This document shows, in pieces, positions 23,469-31,869 of a stretch of 33,331 nucleotides of DNA. The stretch comes from an uncultured Sutterellaceae bacterium. GTDB lineage: Bacteria; Pseudomonadota; Gammaproteobacteria; Burkholderiales; Burkholderiaceae_F. The translations under genes were made by a program, and so were the position numbers. Location: assembly GCA_902797695.1 (NCBI GenBank), contig CADBTW010000099.1, positions 1-33,331 of the forward strand. Reading direction: 5' to 3'. Below the pieces are notes generated by a model, which worked only from the letters and a program-made list of their open reading frames with translations, was not told the origin of the DNA and ran no database searches. How positions within the stretch are numbered: the first letter of the stretch is position 1; every line of letters starts with the position of its first letter.

Positions 23469-24668
23469 ATGAACTGGACACTGTCTGAAAAATCGAAGCC
23501 GGAATTCCTCAGCTGGGCGGACGAGCTCGCGGCGTTCCGCCGCGACACGCACGCCGCCCCGGAACTCGGGTTCGATACGGAAGGCACTGTTTCGAGGATC
23601 ACGGACAAACTGAGGAGCTGGGGAATCGAAGCGGACAACAAGGTGTCGCCAGGCGGCTTGATCGCGATCGTCCGGGGGACGCTCCCCGGAGCCTCGGTCG
23701 CGTTCCGGGCCGACATCGACGCGCTTCCAATGGAGGACAGGAGCGGCTCCCCCTGGGCGAGCCGCATTCCGGGCCGCGCCCACGCCTGCGGCCATGACGG
23801 TCACCAGACCTGGCTCCTCGGCGTCCTCCGCTACTTCGCGCTCCATCGGGACTTCCCCGGGACTCTCGTCGGAATCTTCCAGCCCGCTGAGGAGACGGAG
23901 GGCGGTGCGCTCTCCGTCATCCACTCAGGCGTCCTCCGGAAATACGGCGTCCGCGAGATACTCGCGGCCCACGACGACCCCTATCTTCCGAAGGGCGTCT
24001 TCGGGTTCCACCCCGGCCCCTTCATGGCGTCCGCGGACGACTTCCGGATCACGATCCGCGGCAAGGGCACCCACGGCGCGCGCCCCCATCAGGGCGTCGA
24101 CCCGATCCCGGTCGGCTGCACGCTCGTTTCGCTCCTGCAGACCATCGTTAGCCGGAGAACCGATCCGGCCGAGCCCGCCGTGGTGAGCGTCTGCTCCTTC
24201 ACGGCGGGTCGGTTCGAGGCGACGAACGTGATTCCGGACGAGGCCCGCCTCAGCGGGACGATCCGCGCCTTCTCGGACGAGACCCGCGAGATGGCGGGGA
24301 AGGCGCTCGAGGAAATGGCGGACGAGGTCGCCCGGGCCGGGCACTGCGAGGCGGCGGTTGAAATCGGGCACGGGGTCAGGCCGACCGTCAACGACCCGGC
24401 GCTCACCCGTTCGGTGACTGAAGTCGCCCTGTCGCTTTTCGGGCCGGAGCACGTGAACCCCTGCGTTCCGATCATCATGGGGTCAGAAGACTTTTCAGAG
24501 TACGAGCGAATCCTTCCCGGAACGATCTTCCGTGTCGGAATCCGGGACGAGGCGCACAAAGCTCCCCTCCACAGCACGGCCTTCGACTTCAACGACGAAG
24601 TGCTCCCGTCTGCCTGCACGCTGATCACGGAGATGCTCCTCTCGCGTTTCCGCAGACTTGCCGGGTAA
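23469..24668 (+). CDS. M20-family amidohydrolase, first of a tandem pair
   Basis: A 399-aa enzyme of the M20D group (hippurate hydrolase / IAA-amino acid hydrolase / AbgB relatives), which removes acyl or aroyl groups from amino acids. Metal-site features are HACGHDGHQ near residues 105-113, QPAEE near 139-143, AAHDDPYLPKG, and the closing His in PLHSTAFDFND. The dimerisation/lid domain lies between about 185 and 300. ATG 23469 follows AAGGAGAGC; the longer frame crosses the promoter region. The second copy begins 69 bases downstream on the same strand. Cytoplasmic, since no signal is present. Confidence 0.87.
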   Translation: MNWTLSEKSKPEFLSWADELAAFRRDTHAAPELGFDTEGTVSRITDKLRSWGIEADNKVSPGGLIAIVRGTLPGASVAFRADIDALPMEDRSGSPWASRIPGRAHACGHDGHQTWLLGVLRYFALHRDFPGTLVGIFQPAEETEGGALSVIHSGVLRKYGVREILAAHDDPYLPKGVFGFHPGPFMASADDFRITIRGKGTHGARPHQGVDPIPVGCTLVSLLQTIVSRRTDPAEPAVVSVCSFTAGRFEATNVIPDEARLSGTIRAFSDETREMAGKALEEMADEVARAGHCEAAVEIGHGVRPTVNDPALTRSVTEVALSLFGPEHVNPCVPIIMGSEDFSEYERILPGTIFRVGIRDEAHKAPLHSTAFDFNDEVLPSACTLITEMLLSRFRRLAG

Positions 24669-24737
24669 GACGTCTTAGGCATTACCTCCTAGAATGGCTT
24701 CTATTGCGTTCCATGTCATTCCCTGGAGGTTTTCCGC

Positions 24738-25937
24738 ATGCCTTACGTGCTTTCAGACAAGGTGCTCCCCGAATTCGCCGCCTGGGCGGACGAACTCGCA
24801 GCAATCCGCCACGAAGTCCACAAGACCCCGGAGCTCGGCTTTGATACCGAGCGAACGGTCTCCCGCATCCTGAAGCTTCTCGGGGAGTGGGGCGTGGAGA
24901 ACCCCGCCTCGACGACCGTCCCCGGCGGCGTGATCGCCGTGATCGTGGGCGAGCGCCCCGGGGCGACCATCGCGTTCCGAGCTGACATCGACGCGCTCCC
25001 GATGGACGACAAGAGCGGAAAGCCCTGGGCGAGCCTGATTCCGGGCCACGCCCACGCGTGCGGCCACGACGGCCACCAGACCTGGCTCCTCGGAACGGTC
25101 CGCTACCTTTCGCTCCACCGCGACTTCCCGGGCCGCGTCGTCGCGATCTTCCAGCCTGCGGAGGAAAACGTGAAGGGAGCGGACGCCATGATCGCGTCCG
25201 GGATCTTCGAAAAGTACGGCATCCGAGAAATCTATGGGGCGCATGACGAACCGAACCTTCCGAAGGGCGTCTTCGGGTTCCATCCCGGTCCCCTCCAGGC
25301 CTCTTCGGCGAACTTCTGGATCACGGTGAAGGGTGCCGGCACCCACGGCGGCCGCCCGCATCTCGGAACCGACCCGATCCCGGCCGGCGCCCTGCTCGTC
25401 TCGGCGCTCCAGACGATCGTCTCCCGGAAGGTCGATCCGATCGAGCCCGCTGTCCTCAGCATCTGCTCGATCAACGCCGGGCGGTTCGAGGCTCCGAACG
25501 TGATCCCCGGGGAACTCACGCTGAGCGGCACGATCCGCACCTATTCGGACGAGGTCCAGAAGCAGATCATCACGCTGCTTCGCGAGATGTGCGCGGATGT
25601 CGCGAAGAGCGAGGGCTGCACGGTCGATGTGAAGATCGAGAACGGCGCGAAGTCTGTCCTGAACGACCCCGAGCGCACGAAAAAGGCCGCCGCGGTTGCC
25701 GCGAACCTCTTCGGCCCGGAGCATGTCGCCGACCTGAAGCCCTTCATGAGCTCGGAAGACTTCGGAAGCTACCAGAGGATCGTCCCCGGCGTCATGATGC
25801 GGGTCGGAATCCGCGACGAGTCCCACGTGTCCGGCGTCCACAGCCCGAACTTCGACTTCAATGACGAGGTCCTTCCCGCTGCCTGCACGCTGTTCGCGAC
25901 GATCATCCGCACGAGGCTTGAAGAGCTCGCGGGCTAG
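24738..25937 (+). CDS. M20-family amidohydrolase, second of a tandem pair
   Basis: Also 399 aa, with the same domain plan as its upstream neighbour and extensive identity (ELGFDTE, RADIDALPM, HACGHDGHQTWLLG, GVFGFHPGP, DFNDEVLPAACTL). Differences cluster near the active site: HDEPNLPKG instead of HDDPYLPKG, and GVHSPNFDFND instead of PLHSTAFDFND, so the two copies may have different acyl or amino-acid preference. TGGAGG precedes the start. The operon ends at a strong terminator after this gene. Best read as a duplication followed by divergence. Confidence 0.87.
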   Translation: MPYVLSDKVLPEFAAWADELAAIRHEVHKTPELGFDTERTVSRILKLLGEWGVENPASTTVPGGVIAVIVGERPGATIAFRADIDALPMDDKSGKPWASLIPGHAHACGHDGHQTWLLGTVRYLSLHRDFPGRVVAIFQPAEENVKGADAMIASGIFEKYGIREIYGAHDEPNLPKGVFGFHPGPLQASSANFWITVKGAGTHGGRPHLGTDPIPAGALLVSALQTIVSRKVDPIEPAVLSICSINAGRFEAPNVIPGELTLSGTIRTYSDEVQKQIITLLREMCADVAKSEGCTVDVKIENGAKSVLNDPERTKKAAAVAANLFGPEHVADLKPFMSSEDFGSYQRIVPGVMMRVGIRDESHVSGVHSPNFDFNDEVLPAACTLFATIIRTRLEELAG

Positions 25938-25971
25938 AGCATTCCTCCGCTTCTACCCCCTTTTCCCTTTC

Positions 25972-26006
25972 GCCCAGGCTCCTTTCAACGGGAGCCTGGG
26001 CTTTTT
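25972..26006 (+). terminator. Rho-independent terminator of the M20 pair
   Basis: An 11-bp perfect stem (GCCCAGGCTCC at 25972-25982 with GGAGCCTGGGC at 25991-26001) and eight-base loop are followed by TTTTT at 26002-26006. Confidence 0.93.
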
Positions 26007-26026
26007 GCTTTTCCGTGCCGCCTGAT

Positions 26027-26848
26027 GCAACGTCTGCCGTACCCTGCCGCCCTCCCACGGTACGCTTGACGTTATATCAGGAAGCAACACCTGCCAGATG
26101 CTTCAGGGGCTTTCCCACGCCAGTCCGCGCGCATTAAATTTCATTAAAAAAAACAATTAATTAGAAAATTACCCCAGAAGCAACGGATACCGTACCAGAA
26201 CCGTAGCCCGGCCTGTCTCAGCGGGGAAAGAAGGTGCAGCGGAGACCGTACCCCGTGGGACAGATTCCGGCAACCGGATGAACTCGGGCTGGCATTAATA
26301 GATTTGTATATTTTTCCAATAAATTTTAATGAATTTCTATTATTTTTTAAAACATCAGAAAGTGCTCTTTCCCGCAATTTCCTGGGAAAGAAAACCAAGG
26401 CGCCGCTGTGTGCCGGAGTACTGGTGCAACGCGTTCCGTACCTTTGGGATACGCCTGCCGTCCGTGAAGCCGGATTCACTTCTCAATATAAAAACTCCGG
26501 AAAATCAATGGCTTTTAACAAGCGCCGAACGCCTTTCTGGCCATCGGCTGATCATCTGTTGCAACGGGAACCGTACCCGGGATCCCCGTTCCTGACGATT
26601 CCCCTCACGACCGCGGCGCAGTCTTCGGGCCTGGATCCGGCAGATGCAACGTTCACCGTACCCATTAACAGGGAGTACATTGTGAAGGGCCCGGATGAAC
26701 TGATAAATTGATTCTATTAATTTTTACATAGAATCTATTTGTTAATCAGAAGATATCGCGTTGGGCTCCAGATCGCTTTACTTGAATAAAGCCGCCGGAG
26801 GGCAGGGAGAAGATCCGCGAGGCGAGCTGGAATAACGTTTCCCGTACC
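26027..26848 (+). repeat. Cluster of GCAACG-N4-CCGTACC sites
   Basis: Five exact matches to GCAACG-N4-CCGTACC occur at 26027-26043, 26180-26196, 26426-26442, 26561-26577 and 26646-26662, all on the plus strand. Degenerate copies follow the same pattern: 26236-26252 (one mismatch), 26832-26848 (two mismatches) and an inverted copy at 26059-26075 (three mismatches). The base before the core is usually T. Flanks and the four central bases differ in every copy, so these are conserved sites, not duplicated blocks. Spacings (153, 56, 190, 135, 85 and 186 bases) are irregular and not all multiples of three. The core has partial dyad symmetry (ACG-N5-CGT). I saw no copy elsewhere in the window. Confidence 0.85.
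26710..26735. repeat. AT-rich inverted repeat
   Basis: GATTCTAT (26710-26717) and ATAGAATC (26728-26735) form a perfect 8-bp stem around a 10-base loop within the third AT-rich tract of the gene-free region. It could be a cruciform, a protein site or part of a small transcript. Confidence 0.5.
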
Positions 26849-27129
26849 TGAACGCAGAACTTGCCAGTGCCGTGGCCGAAATCCTCCTGCCCCCAAAGCC
26901 GCCATGGACTGGAAGGATTCGCATCGGCCATTCCAGAACGCTCCGGTTCGGACTGACAACAGCCATGCCTGGGAAGGGCATGAGGCCGTGATGCAGCTCG
27001 AAAGCCCTAAGATCCCCGGAAATTCCCTGACGAAGACAGGCAAAAGAGCCAACCGTCCGACCGATGACCTCGCGCAGGACGAGACCCGTTCCTCGTTTTT
27101 CGCACTGGTGCGGATTTCCCGATCACACA

Positions 27130-27169
27130 AACAGAAACCCCACAGGTCCTTTCGGATCCCTGCGGGGTT
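27130..27169 (-). terminator. Terminator of the aspartase gene
   Basis: AACCCCACAGG (27136-27146) pairs with CCTGCGGGGTT (27159-27169) with one A-C mismatch. On the minus strand the stem is followed by a T-rich tail (TTTCTGTTTGTG), about 60 bases after the aspA stop. A T-rich stretch also follows on the plus strand. Confidence 0.75.
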
Positions 27170-27226
27170 CTTTCTCACTCGCGAGCCTTCAGGATCAGAG
27201 ACCCCGAGGGCTGTGCCGAAGCGGAA

Positions 27227-28627
27227 TTACATCTGGAACTTCGGGGCGATGAGGTTCTGGAAGGAGAATACCTGATTCCACTGGTCTTCCGTCATCAGCT
27301 TGCGCTCGTCGACGACGATCTGGTGGAGGGACTTGCCCTGGGTATAGCCTTCCTTCGCCATCTCGGCGCAGAGCATGTAGCCGAAGTGCGGCTTCAGCAG
27401 CGTGACGATGCCGAGGGAGTTCATGACGTAGTTCTTCGTGCGTTCGGCGTTGACCGTGATGCCGTCAACGCACTTCTCGCGAAGGGCGATCATCGCGTTG
27501 GTGACAGCCTTCATCATCGTGAAGACGGCGAAGGAGATCACCGGCTCCATCACGTTCAGCTCGAGCTGGCCGGCGGAAGCAGCAAGCATCACGGTCGTGT
27601 CGAGGCCGATCGCAAGGAAGCAGGCCTGGTTCGTGACTTCCGGCATGACGGGGTTGACCTTGCCCGGCATGATGGAGGAACCCGGCTGGCGCATCGGGAG
27701 GTTAAGTTCGGCAAGGCCGCAGCGCGGGCCGGAGGCGAGCAGACGGATGTCGTTGCAGACCTTGGTCAGCTTGACGGCGAGGCTCTTAACGGCGGAAGAA
27801 ATGGCGACGTAAGCGCCGCAGTCGCTCGTCGCGGCGATCAGGTCGTCGCTGTTGTGGAAGTCAATGCCGGTCTGCTCAGCGAGGTACTTGACAGCCTTCG
27901 CCGGGTAGTCGGGGTGGCAGGTGACCGTCGTGCCGATCGCGGTGCCGCCAAGGTTGATCACGCGGAGATGCTTCTGGGCGTCGCGGATCGTTTCGATTTC
28001 GTCCTCGATCGTGCGGCCCCAGCCGTGGAACTCCTGGCCCATGCTCATCGGGACAGCGTCCTGCAGGTGGGTGCGGCCCATCTTCAGCACGCCCTTGAAC
28101 TCATCCGCCTTCTTGTAGAAGGAAGCAACGAGCTTCTCGAGAGCGGCGACGAGGTCCTCGGACCGGTAGTACATCGCGAGATGCAGGGCGGTCGGATACG
28201 TGTCGTTCGTGGACTGGCCGAAGTTCGCGTGGTCGTTCGGGGAGACCTGCTTCTGGGAACCCTTCGGGAGGCCGAGCTTCTCGCAGGCGATGGAGCAGAT
28301 CACTTCGTTCGTGTTCATGTTGGTCGAAGTGCCGGCACCGCCCTGAAGCCAGTCGGTCACGAACTGGTCACGGTACTTTCCGGCGATCAGCTCATCGCAG
28401 GCGGCGATCAGCGCGTCAGCGACGTTCGCGGGAACCGTTCCGAGTTCCTTGTTCGCACGGGCAGCCGCCTTCTTCACCTGGGCAAAGGCCTTGATGAAGT
28501 ATTCGTCCTCATTCATCGAACGCTCGGTGATGTGGAAATTTTCCTTGCCGCGGAGGCTCTGGACGCCGTAGTAGACGTCATCCGGAATCTCAAGATCGCC
28601 AAGGAAATCGTGCTCGATACGTGACAT
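27227..28627 (-). CDS. aspA: Aspartate ammonia-lyase
   Basis: A 466-aa cytoplasmic enzyme of the aspartase/fumarase superfamily that converts L-aspartate to fumarate and ammonia. The three conserved regions are present: GGAGTSTNMNTNEV (96-109), MGRTHLQDAVPMSMGQEF (183-200) and the mobile SS loop GSSIMPGKVNPVMPE (316-330) with catalytic Ser318. The N-terminus IEHDFLGDLEIPDDVYYGVQ and the LQGGAGTS form are those of aspartases rather than class II fumarases, though a fumarase cannot be wholly excluded. It is divergent from a LysR gene, a common regulator arrangement. Fumarate made here could serve as a respiratory acceptor. Confidence 0.88.
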   Translation of the reverse strand: MSRIEHDFLGDLEIPDDVYYGVQSLRGKENFHITERSMNEDEYFIKAFAQVKKAAARANKELGTVPANVADALIAACDELIAGKYRDQFVTDWLQGGAGTSTNMNTNEVICSIACEKLGLPKGSQKQVSPNDHANFGQSTNDTYPTALHLAMYYRSEDLVAALEKLVASFYKKADEFKGVLKMGRTHLQDAVPMSMGQEFHGWGRTIEDEIETIRDAQKHLRVINLGGTAIGTTVTCHPDYPAKAVKYLAEQTGIDFHNSDDLIAATSDCGAYVAISSAVKSLAVKLTKVCNDIRLLASGPRCGLAELNLPMRQPGSSIMPGKVNPVMPEVTNQACFLAIGLDTTVMLAASAGQLELNVMEPVISFAVFTMMKAVTNAMIALREKCVDGITVNAERTKNYVMNSLGIVTLLKPHFGYMLCAEMAKEGYTQGKSLHQIVVDERKLMTEDQWNQVFSFQNLIAPKFQM

Positions 28628-28763
28628 CAGACAAATCCTCCGAGATTTCTCTCTTTTATCGCAGGGGAGCTGTTTTATCAGTTCCCGGCATCAGATGAAA
28701 ACAAAACTCTTGAAGCAACAGCCGGACGACTGCTAATGCAATCTACCTAGCTGCTTAGGCAAA

Positions 28764-28792
28764 ATTATCTATGTCAAAATTGATGCAGTAAA
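28764..28792 (-). promoter_or_regulatory. Putative aspA promoter
   Basis: On the minus strand TTTACT (28792-28787) and GATAAT (28769-28764) are separated by exactly 17 bases, about 137 bases before the aspA start and within the aspA-LysR intergenic region. A CCTA-N6-TAGG inverted repeat lies just downstream of it near 28746-28759. The LysR regulator could bind here. Confidence 0.5.
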
Positions 28793-28841
28793 GGCTTATC
28801 ATGTTCGCTAGAAAATCATTTTTGATCACAAGAGGCCGATC

Positions 28842-29801
28842 ATGAGAAAGACCGAGAACCTCGACAATCTTCGCGTCTTCTGCACGATCGTGAAATCGGG
28901 AAGCGTGCGCGCGGCAAGCATGCAGCTGAACACCGAGACAAGCAACGCCTTCCGCACGGTGCGGCAGCTGGAGTCCGAGCTTGGCGTGCAGCTTTTCGAC
29001 CGGAAGGCGCGGCCGATGAAGCTCACGCGCCAGGGCGAACAGTTCTACGAATACTCAAGGCGCCTCCTCAAGCTTCACCGGGAAATGCTGTCCGAGATCA
29101 GGGACGACACGGAATCCCTCAGCGGCCGCATCCGGATCTCATCCACCGCAGGGTTCCGTCAGGCCTTCCTCACGCCGGCGCTCGTCGAGTTCCAGATGGA
29201 GAATCCGGACATTGTCCTCGACCTGAAGGAAATGACGACCGGGGTGAGCGATGTGCTCGGAGCGGCGAGCGAGCGCGGAAGCGACATCGCCCTCACCTAT
29301 ATGCCGAAGGACGGCGTGCCAGCCGGGGTGGAAGTGAGGGAATGCGGCGAAATGCCCTTCATCTCCTGCACTTCGTCCGTCTACCTGAAGCGGTACGGCG
29401 CTCCGGCATCCCCTGCCGAGTGCGCGAACCACATCGGCGTCCTCCTCGCGCTCCCGAACCGCAGCTCGGTTTCCTTTCTCTCGAAGGATGGCGTCACCGA
29501 AAAGCTTTCATGGCGCCGGACGATGTCCTTCAACAGCCAGATCAACGCCCGCGACGCGATGCTTCTAGGCGCCGGGATCATTCCCGACCTCGCCTTCTAT
29601 TTCGCAACCAAGGGAATCCGGAATGGCCAGATCGTGCAGGTGATGCCAGGCTGGACAATCCCCACACGAATCGGCTGCCTCTTCGCGACCGAATCCGCCT
29701 ACAGGAAGAAGCGCGTCAGGTTCTTCATGGACTGGCTGGAGAAGCGCTTCACCAAGATCCTTGACGAAACCTGCGCGGCTTACCGGGATTTCATCCGCTA
29801 G
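28842..29801 (+). CDS. LysR-family transcriptional regulator (divergent from aspA)
   Basis: A 319-aa LTTR. The N-terminal helix-turn-helix covers about residues 6-64 (LDNLRVFCTIVKSGSVRAASMQLN, then FRTVRQLESELGVQLFDRKARPMKLT), followed by the linker helix and an effector-binding domain from about residue 92. It is transcribed away from aspA across 214 bases, so aspA regulation by this protein is the first hypothesis. The effector domain shows no signature that identifies the ligand. Its stop overlaps the stop of the convergent transporter gene (shared CTAG at 29798-29801). Confidence 0.88.
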   Translation: MRKTENLDNLRVFCTIVKSGSVRAASMQLNTETSNAFRTVRQLESELGVQLFDRKARPMKLTRQGEQFYEYSRRLLKLHREMLSEIRDDTESLSGRIRISSTAGFRQAFLTPALVEFQMENPDIVLDLKEMTTGVSDVLGAASERGSDIALTYMPKDGVPAGVEVRECGEMPFISCTSSVYLKRYGAPASPAECANHIGVLLALPNRSSVSFLSKDGVTEKLSWRRTMSFNSQINARDAMLLGAGIIPDLAFYFATKGIRNGQIVQVMPGWTIPTRIGCLFATESAYRKKRVRFFMDWLEKRFTKILDETCAAYRDFIR

Positions 29802-30691
29802 GCGCGGGCTTCCCTTTTCGAAAGCGAAACGATCACGGTCATTGCCATGATGAGGAGCGCACCGAGGAGCTCAAGCCCGGTCAGCGCCGTTCCGACGATG
29901 ACCGAGGAGAGCGTGACCGAGGAGAGCGGCTCGCTTACGGAAAGGAGTCCCGCGGTCGAGGCCGGAATCGACCTGAGGCTCGTCATGTAGAAGAAGAAAG
30001 CGGCAGCCGTTCCGACAAGGATCACGAACAGAAGCCCGGAGACTGACGCGGCGGAGAAGACGGCGTTCCCGACCCCGTGAGGAAGCAGCGCGGCTGACGC
30101 CATGCCTCCGATGAGGAGCCCCCAGCCGACGACCAGCACCGGCGGGACCTTCCGGATGAGCCTCCTTGGCTCGATCGAAGTAAGCGCTCCGGCGGCCGCG
30201 GACGCGATTCCGGCGAGAGCCCCGATGTTCGAAAACGAAAGCTTCGACAAGTCCCCGTTCGTCACGAGAAGGAATATCCCGGAAACCGCGAGGACAATGC
30301 CCGAGGTTTCTGCAAATCCCGGTTTCCTCCTTGCCACAAGCGCGTCCAAAAGCACAATGAAGACCGGAATAGCGCCTGAAAGAACCGCGGCGGTTCCCGC
30401 TCCGGCATATGCGACCGAGACGAAGAACGTGTACTGCATCAGGGCGATGAGAAGCCCGTAGGCAAAAGTGTCCCTTGCGTCCCTCGCTTCCCTGAAGACC
30501 GAAAGAACCTTGAAACCCGTCAGGCGAGCGAAAGCGAGGAGCGCGGCTCCGCCTCCGAGAAGCCTCAGGACGGTCAGGTTCTCCGGAGTGAAGCCGTAGC
30601 GGGTAATCAGAACCTGTCCCACCACACCCATTGCGCCCCAGCAAACACCGGCAGCACCCGCAAGAAACATTCCGAGCGTTGAACTCCGCAT
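29798..30691 (-). CDS. EamA/DMT-family transporter
   Basis: A 297-aa inner-membrane protein with about ten hydrophobic segments in two EamA repeats (MFLAGAAGVCWGAMGVVGQVL at the N-terminus; GALAGIASAAAGALTSIEP opening the second half near residue 155). The family exports metabolites, amino acids or drugs. It ends in SKREARA, a positively charged cytoplasmic tail, as usual. The gene is divergent from the second LysR gene, which probably controls it. Substrate unknown. Confidence 0.85.
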   Translation of the reverse strand: MRSSTLGMFLAGAAGVCWGAMGVVGQVLITRYGFTPENLTVLRLLGGGAALLAFARLTGFKVLSVFREARDARDTFAYGLLIALMQYTFFVSVAYAGAGTAAVLSGAIPVFIVLLDALVARRKPGFAETSGIVLAVSGIFLLVTNGDLSKLSFSNIGALAGIASAAAGALTSIEPRRLIRKVPPVLVVGWGLLIGGMASAALLPHGVGNAVFSAASVSGLLFVILVGTAAAFFFYMTSLRSIPASTAGLLSVSEPLSSVTLSSVIVGTALTGLELLGALLIMAMTVIVSLSKREARA

Positions 30692-30862
30692 GATTCCGAA
30701 CCTCTCCCCAGAGCGCCCTTTCCGACGGTCCCAGGATTGGCCAAGGCCGGGAGGTCATGCCGACTAAAAAAGAGGCGCCAAAACGCGGCGCTGAAAGACC
30801 CGCCGCCCGCGTGCCTCCTTTCTGCCGGAAGACTTTACAGGCGAGGCGAGGCGAGGAAAAAT

Positions 30863-30892
30863 AAATTGACTTTTATGTCTTCTTAAATTGAC
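30863..30892 (+). promoter_or_regulatory. Direct repeat AAATTGAC upstream of LysR gene
   Basis: AAATTGAC occurs at 30863-30870 and 30885-30892, 22 bases apart (about two helical turns), just upstream of the LysR start in the region divergent to the DMT transporter. A TTAAATTG/CAATTAA inverted pair (30884-30890 and 30901-30907) overlaps the ribosome site. These may be autoregulatory binding sites. Confidence 0.4.
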
Positions 30893-30906
30893 CATAAGGA
30901 CAATTA

Positions 30907-31869
30907 ATGAACCCGCTAGGCCAAGTCCCCTACTGGAAGCTTTTCCTTGCAGTCGAGGCAACCGGATCCCTCGCCCTGGCCGCGAGCGCCCTGGAAATCG
31001 ACCGCGCCGTAGCTTCGCGCACCATGGCAAGGCTCGAGGCGGCGCTAGGCTACGAGCTCCTCGACCGCAAAAGAAAACCCGTCGCCCTCACCCCACGAGG
31101 CCGGGCGCTTGTTCCGCTTGCGAAGAATCTCTGTTCGGCCTGGGAAGCGCTCGCTGAAGCGTCCCGCCTCCAGTCCCGCGGAGCGATTGGCGGCCGCCGC
31201 CATATTCGCGTCTCCATCCCCTCGAATGCGAGCCGCGGGGCCTTCTTTTCCCTTTTCCGGGACTTCGAGAAGACGCACCCCGGGATCGTGGTCGAAACAG
31301 CGCTCGACGTAGGTGTCGAAGGACTGGTGAACGAACAGGCTGACATCGCGATATTCGGATACGCGCCAGGCCGGGAGGTGTTCTCGATTCCAGCCGGCCG
31401 GAGCACGACGCTTCTGCTCGCCTCAAGCTCCTACATCGAGCGGCACGGTGCGCCTCGGTCACTCGAAGACCTCCGGTCCCGGACGATTCTCCTGAGGAAT
31501 TCCTCAAGCCGGGCGTTCACAACCCGGCTTCAGAACAGCGCGGGAGAATCTTTTTACATCGCGCCAGGTCAGAAGGTCCTGATGGGCGACGCCCTGACTT
31601 GCCGGACGATGCTTCTAGAAGGAAACGGCATCTCGATCGACGTGGACCTCGGCTTCGTCGAGTCGGAGCTTGAAGCCGGCACAGTTGTTCCCGTGCTCAC
31701 TCGCTGGCACAGGGAGCCCTGGAACAATTCGATCGCGTGCCGGGCTGAAGAGTCAGAGCGTCCGCACATACGCGCACTGATGCAACTGATCAGGGCGGAG
31801 TGGGAGAACGTCGCTTCCAGCCTTTGGGTCTACTGGTGCCGTCGCTTTGGCTTGGACCAAAGGCTTTAA
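30907..31869 (+). CDS. LysR-family transcriptional regulator (divergent from DMT transporter)
   Basis: A 320-aa LTTR with AAGGA six bases before its ATG. The winged helix spans about residues 5-62 (WKLFLAVEATGSLALAASALEIDRAVASRTMARLEAALGYELLDRKRKP), followed by an effector domain beginning RHIRVSIPSNASRG near residue 99. The gene lies 215 bases from the divergent DMT transporter, its likely target. It differs clearly from the LysR protein at 28842 and so is not a recent duplicate. Confidence 0.87.
   Translation: MNPLGQVPYWKLFLAVEATGSLALAASALEIDRAVASRTMARLEAALGYELLDRKRKPVALTPRGRALVPLAKNLCSAWEALAEASRLQSRGAIGGRRHIRVSIPSNASRGAFFSLFRDFEKTHPGIVVETALDVGVEGLVNEQADIAIFGYAPGREVFSIPAGRSTTLLLASSSYIERHGAPRSLEDLRSRTILLRNSSSRAFTTRLQNSAGESFYIAPGQKVLMGDALTCRTMLLEGNGISIDVDLGFVESELEAGTVVPVLTRWHREPWNNSIACRAEESERPHIRALMQLIRAEWENVASSLWVYWCRRFGLDQRL

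Larger units (their letters stand above)
26007..27129. other. Gene-free convergent region with AT-rich tracts
   Basis: About 1.1 kb between the terminators of the M20 pair (+) and the aspartase gene (-). Frames on both strands are short, lack ribosome sites and show no domain, so no protein gene is called. AT-rich tracts at about 26137-26173, 26290-26360 and 26702-26748 alternate with GC-rich stretches that carry the GCAACG-N4-CCGTACC sites. Neither flanking gene starts here, so ordinary promoter control does not explain it. Confidence 0.6.

Noticed and set aside
26027-26848. CRISPR array
   Set aside because: The repeated unit is 17 bases with four variable centre positions and spacings of 56-190 bases; repeats and spacers of regular length and cas genes are absent.
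26735-27178. 147-aa minus-strand frame in the gene-free convergent region
   Set aside because: No ribosome site or domain; it runs through a degenerate repeat copy and the aspA terminator.
27323-28624. 433-aa frame antisense to aspA
   Set aside because: Shadow of aspartase; no domain and typical antisense composition.
28741-28841. FNR box upstream of aspA
   Set aside because: Only a TTGAT half-site near 28780 is seen; the second half does not match ATCAA, so it is not called.
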